Below are positions 6,242 to 14,255 of a stretch of DNA of 22,778 bases, piece after piece. The DNA comes from JARDZI01 sp041639705 (lineage in GTDB: Bacteria > Bacillota > Clostridia > Clostridiales > Caloramatoraceae): NCBI GenBank assembly GCA_041639705.1, contig JBEQBT010000018.1, forward strand, positions 1 through 22,778, given 5' to 3'. The position numbers were made by a program, and so were the translations under genes. Below the pieces are notes generated by a model. That model made no database searches. It saw nothing but the letters and a program-made list of their open reading frames with translations, and was not told the DNA's origin. Each line of letters opens with the position of its first letter. The first letter of the stretch is position 1.

Positions 6242-7270
6242 ATGGGAAAAGTCACAATAAGAGATGTTGCAGAAAAGGCCAACGTATCCATTGCATCAGT
6301 TTCATATGTAATAAATGGAGTTGAGGGTAAGGTTTCGGAGGAAAAGTCAAAAAGGATTAGGGAGGCTATAAAAGAATTGAATTATATTCCTAATCTTTCT
6401 GCAGCAAGTCTTGTTAATAGAAAATCAAAGCTGATTGGTGTAATAATTCCTCAAACAGAGGATTACCATCAGGCGGTATTAGATAATCCTTTTTATAGTC
6501 AAATTGTCGGAGGTATCGAGGCAAGGGCTAGAGAATGCGGGTATCATATCATACTCTCAGGTGTTGACAAGGGGAAAATGTATTTTAATATGACGACTCA
6601 GAGAAATCTTGATGGAGCAATTATTATGGGTGTTTACAGGGAAGAATTTTATGAGGATTTGAAAAAGGTTAAGATTCCCATAGTTTTGATAGACAGCTAT
6701 ATTAATGATACTTATTTCTACAGAATAAATGTTGACGATGAAGAGGGTGGATATTTGGCAACCAAATATTTAATAGAAAAAGGCCACAAAAATATAGCAC
6801 TGGTTACTGGTACTATCAGGGAAGACGGAGTTGTTGAGAAACGATTTTTAGGATACAAAAGGGCTCTAAGGGAAGCAAGCCTGTTTTATAATCCCTCCTA
6901 TGTAATAGAGGAGTCGGTATCCTATGAGTGCGGCCTCAAGGCAGGAAGGGAAATTGCATGGAAACATCCAGAGGTAACAGGTGTTTTTGCTTCAGCTGAT
7001 ATAATTGCCTTTGGCGTTATTCAGGGAATTGTGGACAGCGGGAAAATAGTACCTGATGACATTTCAGTTATTGGATTTGATGATATAAGCTTTTCAAGGA
7101 TGTTTATACCTCCCCTTACAACAATAAAGCAGGAGATACTGGAAAAGGGATATAAGGCTGTTGATATACTTGTTGATATTTTAAATGGAGAAGTAGATGA
7201 TACACCGGAAAAAACAGCACTTCCATTAAAAGTAGTTGAAAGAAAAACGGTTAAGAGCTTGATAGATTAG
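6242..7270 (+). CDS. LacI-family transcriptional regulator of the sugar operon
   Basis: A 342-residue protein with the standard layout. The DNA-binding helix-turn-helix is at residues about 4-25 (VTIRDVAEKANVSIASVSYV). The hinge is near 48-57 (YIPNLSAASL). The periplasmic-binding-protein-like sensor domain covers about 62-335 and includes IPIVLIDSY, VTGVFASADIIAFG and DISVIGFDDISFS. AAAGGAGA lies 7 bases before the ATG. It is the first gene of the operon and is followed after 25 bases by the transporter genes, so it very likely senses the imported sugar or a breakdown product and controls this operon through the sites at 6075 and 6211. The inducer cannot be deduced. Confidence 0.93.
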   Translation: MGKVTIRDVAEKANVSIASVSYVINGVEGKVSEEKSKRIREAIKELNYIPNLSAASLVNRKSKLIGVIIPQTEDYHQAVLDNPFYSQIVGGIEARARECGYHIILSGVDKGKMYFNMTTQRNLDGAIIMGVYREEFYEDLKKVKIPIVLIDSYINDTYFYRINVDDEEGGYLATKYLIEKGHKNIALVTGTIREDGVVEKRFLGYKRALREASLFYNPSYVIEESVSYECGLKAGREIAWKHPEVTGVFASADIIAFGVIQGIVDSGKIVPDDISVIGFDDISFSRMFIPPLTTIKQEILEKGYKAVDILVDILNGEVDDTPEKTALPLKVVERKTVKSLID

Positions 7271-7295
7271 TGTTTTCATGAGGGGGAATTTTTTT

Positions 7296-8195
7296 ATGGT
7301 AGGCGAGAATAAATCAAAAAAAAGACTATTTATTTTTATATTTCTCTTTCCGAGTTTGGCAGGCCTTATATTCTTTAAACTCCTTCCCATGCTGGTATCC
7401 CTGGCAATAAGCTTTACAGACTGGGATGGAATTACCCCGCTGACCAGTTTGACTGCTGGTAATTTAACAGGACTCAAAAACTATCTAAAGGTTTTTACAG
7501 ATGAAAACTCTGTAAACGCACTTCTTAATACCTTTAAATTTATAATTGGCTATATTCCGCTTATATTGGTTCTTTCAATCTTTTTTGCAGTACAGCTTAA
7601 CAAGCAAATAAAGGGAATTAAAATATTCAGAAGTCTTTTTTTTATACCGGTTATAACATCCTGGGTTGCTGTGTCAATAGTTTGGAGATGGCTCTTAAAT
7701 GGGCAAAGCGGAATTATAAATTATTTATTATCTCTTGTTGGTATTCAAGGCCCCATGTGGCTTTCAGATTTCTTCTGGGCACTGCCAGCAATAATAATGG
7801 TAACGGTGTGGAAGGATCTGGGGTTCATTACAATCATACTGTTATCAGGTCTTCAAAATATATCTGATGATTATTATGAAGCTGCAGAAATAGATGGGGC
7901 AGGTCCCTTTAGAAAACTCATAAATATCACCATACCTCTTTTAACCCCTTCATTGTTTTTCGTTACTATTATTTCTCTTATAAATGCTTTTCAGCTGTTT
8001 GATCAGGTTTTGATACTAACAAATGGAGGACCTGCAGGAGCCACAAGTACAATTGTGGAGCAAATTTTCAAGAATGCATTTAGAGGAAACAAAATGGGCT
8101 TTGCATCTGCACAGTCATGGGCACTTTTCTTGATTATATTAATAGTTACTGTATTTCAAAACAAGATGCAGAAAAGGTGGGTTAACTATGATTAA
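7296..8195 (+). CDS. ABC sugar transporter permease, MalF/UgpA type
   Basis: A 299-residue inner-membrane subunit of a carbohydrate importer. Six hydrophobic segments are visible, with the EAA loop that docks the ATPase (EAAEIDGAGPFRKLINI) between spans four and five. I choose the ATG at 7296, because AGGGGGA (7281-7287) sits 8 bases before it. An upstream in-frame ATG at 7278 would put that ribosome binding site inside the gene. The last 8 bases overlap the next permease gene, which suggests coupled synthesis of the two partners. Confidence 0.93.
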   Translation: MVGENKSKKRLFIFIFLFPSLAGLIFFKLLPMLVSLAISFTDWDGITPLTSLTAGNLTGLKNYLKVFTDENSVNALLNTFKFIIGYIPLILVLSIFFAVQLNKQIKGIKIFRSLFFIPVITSWVAVSIVWRWLLNGQSGIINYLLSLVGIQGPMWLSDFFWALPAIIMVTVWKDLGFITIILLSGLQNISDDYYEAAEIDGAGPFRKLINITIPLLTPSLFFVTIISLINAFQLFDQVLILTNGGPAGATSTIVEQIFKNAFRGNKMGFASAQSWALFLIILIVTVFQNKMQKRWVNYD

Positions 8196-9027
8196 AAATA
8201 GAGAAAAATCCGGTTTTCTAAATAATCTAATTACCTATGCAGTATTAGCTCTGGCAGCTGTTGTATTAGTTTTCCCCTTCTTATGGATGCTTTCAGGAGC
8301 ATTCAAGGATACACTTGAGGTTGTAAAAATGCCTCCTGAGCTTTTACCATCCAAGTTTAACTTAGAAAACTTCATAGAGATAAAGAAGTACTTTCCAATA
8401 GACAAGTTTTTGCTTAACAGTATCATAGTTGCTGTGGTAACCACTGTATTTCAGCTTCTCTTTTGCCTGATGGCTGCTTTCGTTTTTGCAAAAATAGAAT
8501 TTAAGGGTAAAAATATATTGTTCCTTTTGTTTCTTATAACACTTATGATACCGGAGCAGGTTATTATGGCACCTCTTTTCATAGTATTTTCAAAGCTGAG
8601 GCTCACTGATTCATATTTAGGGTTAATCCTCCCCGGGCTTTTCAGCGCATTTGGTACCTTTATGCTCAGACAGCACATTATGACTATCCCGGATACGCTT
8701 ATAGAAGCTGCCGTTATAGATGGTGCATCATATTACAGGATATTTGCAAAAATCATATTGCCATTAAGCAAAACAGCCCTTGCTGCTCTGGCTATATTCG
8801 CATTTATGAATACTTGGAACAGCTTCCTGTGGCCTCTTATTATAATAAGCGATAAAAACCTCATGACTCTCCCCCTTGGGTTATCAAAGCTTACAGGAAG
8901 ATGGTCCACGGAATGGAATATATTGATGGCAGGCAATGTAATAAGCTTTCTACCAATGTTTATAGTGTATATGTTTGCGCAAAAGCATTTTATTAAAGGT
9001 ATTGCGTTAACAGGTATAAAGGGTTAA
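8188..9027 (+). CDS. ABC sugar transporter permease, MalG/UgpE type
   Basis: A 279-residue membrane protein with six spans and an EAA loop (EAAVIDGASYYRIFAKI). It forms the second half of the channel with the 7296 permease. AAAGGTGG lies 7 bases before the ATG, inside the end of the upstream gene. No ATPase gene follows here or elsewhere in the window. Many Firmicutes sugar importers share a single MsmX-type ATPase encoded elsewhere, and that is the likely arrangement. Confidence 0.93.
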   Translation: MIKNREKSGFLNNLITYAVLALAAVVLVFPFLWMLSGAFKDTLEVVKMPPELLPSKFNLENFIEIKKYFPIDKFLLNSIIVAVVTTVFQLLFCLMAAFVFAKIEFKGKNILFLLFLITLMIPEQVIMAPLFIVFSKLRLTDSYLGLILPGLFSAFGTFMLRQHIMTIPDTLIEAAVIDGASYYRIFAKIILPLSKTALAALAIFAFMNTWNSFLWPLIIISDKNLMTLPLGLSKLTGRWSTEWNILMAGNVISFLPMFIVYMFAQKHFIKGIALTGIKG

Positions 9028-9048
9028 GCATTTTATTAGAGAATATTG

Positions 9049-9090
9049 AAGCCTTCATTATTGATGTGAAGGCCTTAATATAAGGCTTTG
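9049..9090 (+). terminator. Two competing hairpins after the permease genes (possible attenuator)
   Basis: GCCTTCA (9051-9057) can pair with TGAAGGC (9067-9073). GCCTTA (9072-9077) can pair with TAAGGC (9081-9086), followed by TTTGTTTT. The two stems share bases 9072-9073 and cannot both form fully. The second is terminator-like, though its stem is short. They could lower transcription beyond the permeases or mark mRNA processing. Confidence 0.4.
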
Positions 9091-9123
9091 TTTTAAAATA
9101 TTGTTAATTTTAGTCCATTTTAC

Positions 9124-9221
9124 TGTAGGGGCGAACAGTGTTCGCCCGCCAATGCGTACTAGCAACTATATGATAACTTAAATTGTTGGTACGTTTCGGG
9201 CGAACACTGTTCGCCCCTACA
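9124..9221. repeat. 98-bp inverted-repeat element (MITE/REP-like)
   Basis: Perfect 25-bp inverted terminal arms (9124-9148 and 9197-9221) begin TGTAGGGGCGAACA and end TGTTCGCCCCTACA. Each arm is itself nearly palindromic around GGGCGAACA. The interior is also roughly self-complementary (GCGTACTAGCAAC against GTTGGTACGT). The arms are GC-rich, unlike the surrounding AT-rich DNA. It encodes nothing and lies between the permease and binding-protein genes, where the RNA would form a long hairpin. Confidence 0.8.
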
Positions 9222-9304
9222 ATGAGAAATTGTTCTTTTTAAAACACAGCCTAATATAAAATTATTAAATTATCAAAAATTTTATTTGGAAGGAGAGCCT
9301 AATA

Positions 9305-10600
9305 ATGAAAAAAGTATTATCACTATCTCTCGTTCTTATTCTAGCATTGACATTATTATCAGGATGCAAAAAGTCTGCTGATACCAACAAATCAGCTGAG
9401 GTACCTGCTGCAGAGCCAATTACTCTGAAATTCATGCAGTATACTGCAAGCGGCTCACAGGAAGAGACACTTAATGATATGATAGCCGAGTTTGAGAGAC
9501 AGAACAAGGATATCAAAATTCAGGTTGAAGTACTGGCCTATGCTGACTATTTTACTAAGCTTGGCACTGTTTTATCATCTGAATCCTCTACACCTGATAT
9601 TTTTGAGCTTGGTTATGAGAATGTGATAACCTATGCCTCAAAGGGAGTATTGAAGGACCTGAATGATTCAATTGCAAAGGACAAGGATTTTAATCCTGGA
9701 GCATTTAAAAAGCTTGCATATGATGCTTTCAATTACAAGGGCAAACAGTATGGAGTTCCAGAGGGTTATTCAGCAGTTGTGCTGTATTACAATAAGACAT
9801 TGTTTGATGCAAAGGGTGTGACCTATCCAGATGCCTCATGGACCTGGAAGGAAGAGCTTGAGGCAGCAAAAAAACTGACAGATGCAAAAAATGGAATATG
9901 GGGAACATATGCACCAATTCAATTCTATGAGTTCTATAAGACAATAGCTCAAAATGGAGGAGGAGTATGGGGAGCTGACGGCAGTGTAACTATAGATAGC
10001 AAGGCAAATGTTGAAGCACTGCAGTGGATGCTGGACAAAGCCACCGTTTACAAGGTATCCCCACCATTAAATGATGACACCTTCTCACAGCCTGATGCAG
10101 ACTTAAATGCATTCAAAGCAGGCAAATTGGCTATGCTAAGAGGCGGTACATGGAATTTCGGAAGATTTGCAGATATGAAGGACCAGTGGGATATAGCTCT
10201 TGAACCTGGAAACACAAACAAGGCTCATCATGTATTTGCTGATGCCCTGGTTGTATCAAATAAAACAAAGAACGCTGATGCTGCATGGAAATTCATAAAG
10301 TTTATGGCTTCAAGTGATTATGCTGTATCCAAGAGAATTGAAAAGGGCTGGAGCATACCTGCAGTAGATAATGCAGCAGTTATGGAAGCATATTATAAGC
10401 AGACACCTCCTAATTCAAAGAAGGTTGTAACAGAAACTCTTGACAGTCTGGTACTTCCTCCAGTTGGACCTATTCCTGAAAAGTGGAATGATTTTTCTGG
10501 TGCTGTTGGAGCTGAAATTGAAAAGGCAAGACTGGGTAAATCAGATGCTCAAACTGCACTTACAGCTGCAAAAGTAAAAATTGAAGAACTATTGAAATAA
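9305..10600 (+). CDS. Sugar-binding lipoprotein of the ABC importer
   Basis: A 431-residue extracellular solute-binding protein (family 1, MalE-like). A signal peptide with lipobox LLSGC gives lipidation at Cys21, anchoring the protein to the outer face of the membrane. The mature part has typical features: ITLKFMQYTASGSQEETLND at the start, STPDIFELGY, PEGYSAVVLYYNKTLFD, and KAGKLAMLRGGTWNFG. GGAAGGAGA lies 8 bases before the ATG. It captures the oligosaccharide and delivers it to the two permeases encoded upstream. Its position after rather than before the permease genes is less usual, and it is separated from them by the 98-bp palindromic element. Confidence 0.93.
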   Translation: MKKVLSLSLVLILALTLLSGCKKSADTNKSAEVPAAEPITLKFMQYTASGSQEETLNDMIAEFERQNKDIKIQVEVLAYADYFTKLGTVLSSESSTPDIFELGYENVITYASKGVLKDLNDSIAKDKDFNPGAFKKLAYDAFNYKGKQYGVPEGYSAVVLYYNKTLFDAKGVTYPDASWTWKEELEAAKKLTDAKNGIWGTYAPIQFYEFYKTIAQNGGGVWGADGSVTIDSKANVEALQWMLDKATVYKVSPPLNDDTFSQPDADLNAFKAGKLAMLRGGTWNFGRFADMKDQWDIALEPGNTNKAHHVFADALVVSNKTKNADAAWKFIKFMASSDYAVSKRIEKGWSIPAVDNAAVMEAYYKQTPPNSKKVVTETLDSLVLPPVGPIPEKWNDFSGAVGAEIEKARLGKSDAQTALTAAKVKIEELLK

Positions 10601-10631
10601 TAGTTCTTCAAAATAGATAAATAATTTATTT

Positions 10632-10665
10632 ATCAGGACGGTTGTCCGAACACAATCGTCCTGAT
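10632..10665 (+). terminator. Strong hairpin after the binding-protein gene
   Basis: A 14-bp stem with one G-T pair (ATCAGGACGGTTGT at 10632-10645, ACAATCGTCCTGAT at 10652-10665) is followed by TTAATTATAAT. It can act as a partial terminator, or as a stabiliser giving more binding-protein mRNA than enzyme mRNA, a common design in sugar importer operons. Confidence 0.7.
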
Positions 10666-10733
10666 TTAATTATAATATATTTTATCAAAAAAGTATAAGA
10701 ACTTTAGTAGTATTTGTAAAGGGGGAGCATAAA

Positions 10734-13700
10734 ATGCCGATTTCCAATTTGTTCAATTTAATTAGTAAAGTTAAAATGCAAAATGGGGATTATTTTTTAA
10801 ATAATACTAAACTGGCCATACATGAAGCAGCATTTTTAAACTATTATTATATAAAATTTGAAAATCCGGAATTATCAAGATCATATTTGGTTGAAAATGC
10901 AAAGAATATTGAGCAGGGTGATTTACACTTTCTCAGGGCTGCCTTCTGGCTTTGGAACCTCGGAGAATATGTAAATAAAACATCTGATACCGGTTTATTA
11001 AATGAGCATATGGAAGCTGTTAAAAAAGCCTGCAGTATAATTGAAAACCATTGGGATAAGAACCTGCCACACTGGCTGTTTCCAGAATACAAAGGAGTCT
11101 TTTTAAGTAATATAGCCTTAGCCTACGGAGCTCTATTATCTATCAGCAATAATCTGAAGTCGGAATATCAAAAATTAATTGTAGCTATTAGAAGAAACAC
11201 TTTTGAAAGATTCATGAAGGTCGGAAAAATCACAAGCGATCAGAGGGGTACCATATATGGGGATTTGAGCATTATCTCAGTGCCATTTGCTCTGCTTGAT
11301 GCAGGAAATCAGATAATGGTTGAATCCGTGGATACACTTGAAAAGGAACTAATACACTATAAGGTCAGTTATAACAAGAATTGTGAGGAAAGAGATGACC
11401 TGACACTGCTTTTGTCCTGGTATTATACCGAAAGAGGTGAGATGGCAAGGGCAAAAAAGTTGCTGCACAGGGTTTTGGAAACCTGGAATGATAAAGTAAA
11501 CTGTTTCAGTTATATTTTATTTGCAATTGCTAAAAGGGATATTGAGAGCAAGGATTATTCAAGAAACCATTCTCAATCAATAATGCTAAAGCATATTCCC
11601 TGTGGATTTCAAAATCCATACAGAAAGGAAAGCTATGAAAGGCTGCCAAATTACCCGGTCGAGGGAGATGAGGTAGTTTTAAATCTGGTTGCAGAACCAA
11701 TTAGGGATAACCAGAATGCTTATGCAAATTATAGGGTAGGAGACAGGGAGAACAGAATAAAAATGCAGCTTGTAAGGGCAGATGGAGGGGAAGAGCATTA
11801 CACTGCCTCAATAGGTGCCTTTAATTACAGAGATATTGTTGAGTATTATTTTACTGTTGATGAAGAGGAAGTGAAAAGCGAAGTTTACTCATTTAGTGTC
11901 AGAAAATGGCTGCCTATTGGCAGTTTAATAAATGCTGTAAAGCTGGATGATTATATACTGCTGCAGTTTGATGGCTTAAGCCAGTATTCAGGATATATAA
12001 ATATGAAAATAAAGAAAGAGGGCAAAAACAGCCTTAAGTTTGAGGTTTCAAGGGATACTGAATATTTTTTAAGTTCTAATGAAAGAACCTTAAAGCTGAT
12101 CTTTGAAACCTTTGAATTAATTGTGGATATTGTGGATAAATCAATAAATATTAACGCTTTGGATGGGTGCAGTATTAGGAGTATAAATCTTGAAAACTTC
12201 ATTGAACTGCTGTGTGATGAAAAGGGTATCATACACAAGCTGAGGTATGATTTTGATATAGAAGATAGTGAAAGGTTCTTTGGCATGGGAGAGAGGTTTT
12301 CAAGGATTGAGTACAGAGGTCAGGATTTAGACAACTATGTATATAACCAATACAGGGACCAGGGTTTGAAGGCCTATATACCCATGCCTTTTACAATAAG
12401 CAGCGGGGGTTATGGAATATATTTAGATACAGCACATTATTCCATATTCAGGTTTGACACAAGGAAGGCAGATATTTTGGAAATTGAAACAGAGGTTGAT
12501 TGCCAGGAACAAAGGTCTGATTTGTATTTGTTTTATGGAGCTCCCAGAGTGGTTATTTCCAATTTTCTAATGCTAACAGGGAAGCCTGTTATGGTGCCAA
12601 AGTGGTCTCTGGGACCATGGATGTCCAGCAACAATTGGGACAGCCAGAGAGAGGTACAGTCCCAGGTGGATTTGACAAATAAATTTGGTATTCCTGCAAC
12701 AGTTTTGGTAATTGAGCAGTGGAGCGATGAGGCAACCTTTTATATTTTTAATGATGCACAGTATGAGGTAAAGGATGGTAAGGATGCCCTGGAATATAAT
12801 GACTTCAAGTTTGAAGAATGGGGACGCTGGCCAGACCCTAAGTCCATGGTAGATTATTTGCACAACAGGGGCATAAAGGTTTTGCTTTGGCAGGCACCTG
12901 TTATGAAGTATATGGATGGCATATCCCATACCCAGAGGGATGAGGATGAAAGGGCAATGCTTGAAATGGGCTACCATGTTAAAAGGAAGGATGGCACTCC
13001 CTACAGGGTACCATATTATGAATGGTTTAAGGGAAGTCTGATTCCAGATTTTACAAATGGTGGTGCCACCGAATGGTGGATGAAAAAGAGGAAGTATCTA
13101 TTAACTGATGTAGGTATTGATGGGTTTAAAACTGACGGTGGAGAATGTATATACGGTGACGATACTGTACTTTCAAATGGCAAAAATGGTGCAGAGATGA
13201 GAAATCTATACCCAAATCTATATATAAAAACATTTTGGGATTATGCTGCATCCCATACTGGTGGGGAAAGCGTGACCTTCAGCAGGGCAGGCTACAGTGG
13301 TGCCCAGACTGCTCCAATACACTGGGCAGGGGATGAGCGCTCAACCTTTGAAGCCTTTCGTGCATCCATCAGGGCTGGTCTGTCTGCAAGTATGTCAGGC
13401 CTTGTATTCTGGGGATGGGACCTTGGAGGCTTTAATGGAGAAATACCCACTGCAGAGCTTTTTATTCGCTCTACGGAAATGGCTGCTCTTTGCCCTATAA
13501 TGCAGTATCATGCTGAAACAAAGGGGGAATACAACAGAGACAGGACCCCCTGGAATATATCGAGCAGGACAAATTGTCCTGAGGTTATTGATGTATATAG
13601 AAAATATGCAAACCTTCGCATGAATCTAATACCCTATATATACAGTGAAGCAGTGGAAAGTGTTAGTAAAGGCATTCCTATGATGAGATCCATGTTTCTT

Positions 13701-14255
13701 CAATACCCTTGGGATAGTAAATGTATGGATGATTGGACCCAGTATTTCTTCGGGGAGAATCTGCTCATAGCACCTGTAATAAATGAAGGGGAAAGAGGTA
13801 GAGAGGTATATCTGCCAGAGGGCAGCTGGTGCGGACTATTTAATGGGGCTCAAAGTGCAGGAGGAAAAACCCTATATGTTGATGCAGAATTAGGTGATAT
13901 TCCAGTATTTATTAAGGAAAACAGCATAATACCTTTAAATCTTGATGAAACCCTTGAACTTTGCAGCGATGTGGGCAATAGTGTTGTAGCCTATAAAAAC
14001 CTGACATTTCTCATGTATATACTTAGTAGTATAACAATTGAGTTCATAGATGATTTGGGTAGCAGAATTAATATTTCAGCTAAGAGAAAAAATGATGAGA
14101 TTAGTTTGGAAGTGCAGAGCAACTATAGGGAGCCTGTTAGCTTTATACTGAGAAGCATAGAAAATATAAACAGTATAGTAATAAATGGAGCAGTGCAGGA
14201 AGGTATTATTAGAGAAAATGAAATAGTAGTAAAGGGGTGGATATACAATGAATGA
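10734..14255 (+). CDS. GH31 alpha-glycosidase with an N-terminal helical domain (1173 residues)
   Basis: The GH31 core is clear. The TIM barrel starts near residue 620 (VPKWSLGPWMSSNN). The nucleophile is Asp801 in GFKTDGGE, and the acid/base is Asp867 in HWAGDERS. The 66-residue spacing equals that of E. coli YicI. Before the barrel lie a galactose-mutarotase-like beta domain (about 400-600) and an Ig-like segment (about 287-395, from HIPCGFQNPY). Residues 1 to about 285 are an extra, mostly helical domain (AAFWLWNLGEYV, WLFPEYKGVFLSNIALAYG) resembling an (alpha/alpha) toroid. GH31 enzymes retain configuration on alpha-glucosides, alpha-xylosides and relatives. No signal peptide is present, so it acts in the cytoplasm. 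AAGGGGGAG precedes the ATG. It overlaps the next gene by 8 bases. The substrate is not determined. Confidence 0.92.
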   Translation: MPISNLFNLISKVKMQNGDYFLNNTKLAIHEAAFLNYYYIKFENPELSRSYLVENAKNIEQGDLHFLRAAFWLWNLGEYVNKTSDTGLLNEHMEAVKKACSIIENHWDKNLPHWLFPEYKGVFLSNIALAYGALLSISNNLKSEYQKLIVAIRRNTFERFMKVGKITSDQRGTIYGDLSIISVPFALLDAGNQIMVESVDTLEKELIHYKVSYNKNCEERDDLTLLLSWYYTERGEMARAKKLLHRVLETWNDKVNCFSYILFAIAKRDIESKDYSRNHSQSIMLKHIPCGFQNPYRKESYERLPNYPVEGDEVVLNLVAEPIRDNQNAYANYRVGDRENRIKMQLVRADGGEEHYTASIGAFNYRDIVEYYFTVDEEEVKSEVYSFSVRKWLPIGSLINAVKLDDYILLQFDGLSQYSGYINMKIKKEGKNSLKFEVSRDTEYFLSSNERTLKLIFETFELIVDIVDKSININALDGCSIRSINLENFIELLCDEKGIIHKLRYDFDIEDSERFFGMGERFSRIEYRGQDLDNYVYNQYRDQGLKAYIPMPFTISSGGYGIYLDTAHYSIFRFDTRKADILEIETEVDCQEQRSDLYLFYGAPRVVISNFLMLTGKPVMVPKWSLGPWMSSNNWDSQREVQSQVDLTNKFGIPATVLVIEQWSDEATFYIFNDAQYEVKDGKDALEYNDFKFEEWGRWPDPKSMVDYLHNRGIKVLLWQAPVMKYMDGISHTQRDEDERAMLEMGYHVKRKDGTPYRVPYYEWFKGSLIPDFTNGGATEWWMKKRKYLLTDVGIDGFKTDGGECIYGDDTVLSNGKNGAEMRNLYPNLYIKTFWDYAASHTGGESVTFSRAGYSGAQTAPIHWAGDERSTFEAFRASIRAGLSASMSGLVFWGWDLGGFNGEIPTAELFIRSTEMAALCPIMQYHAETKGEYNRDRTPWNISSRTNCPEVIDVYRKYANLRMNLIPYIYSEAVESVSKGIPMMRSMFLQYPWDSKCMDDWTQYFFGENLLIAPVINEGERGREVYLPEGSWCGLFNGAQSAGGKTLYVDAELGDIPVFIKENSIIPLNLDETLELCSDVGNSVVAYKNLTFLMYILSSITIEFIDDLGSRINISAKRKNDEISLEVQSNYREPVSFILRSIENINSIVINGAVQEGIIRENEIVVKGWIYNE

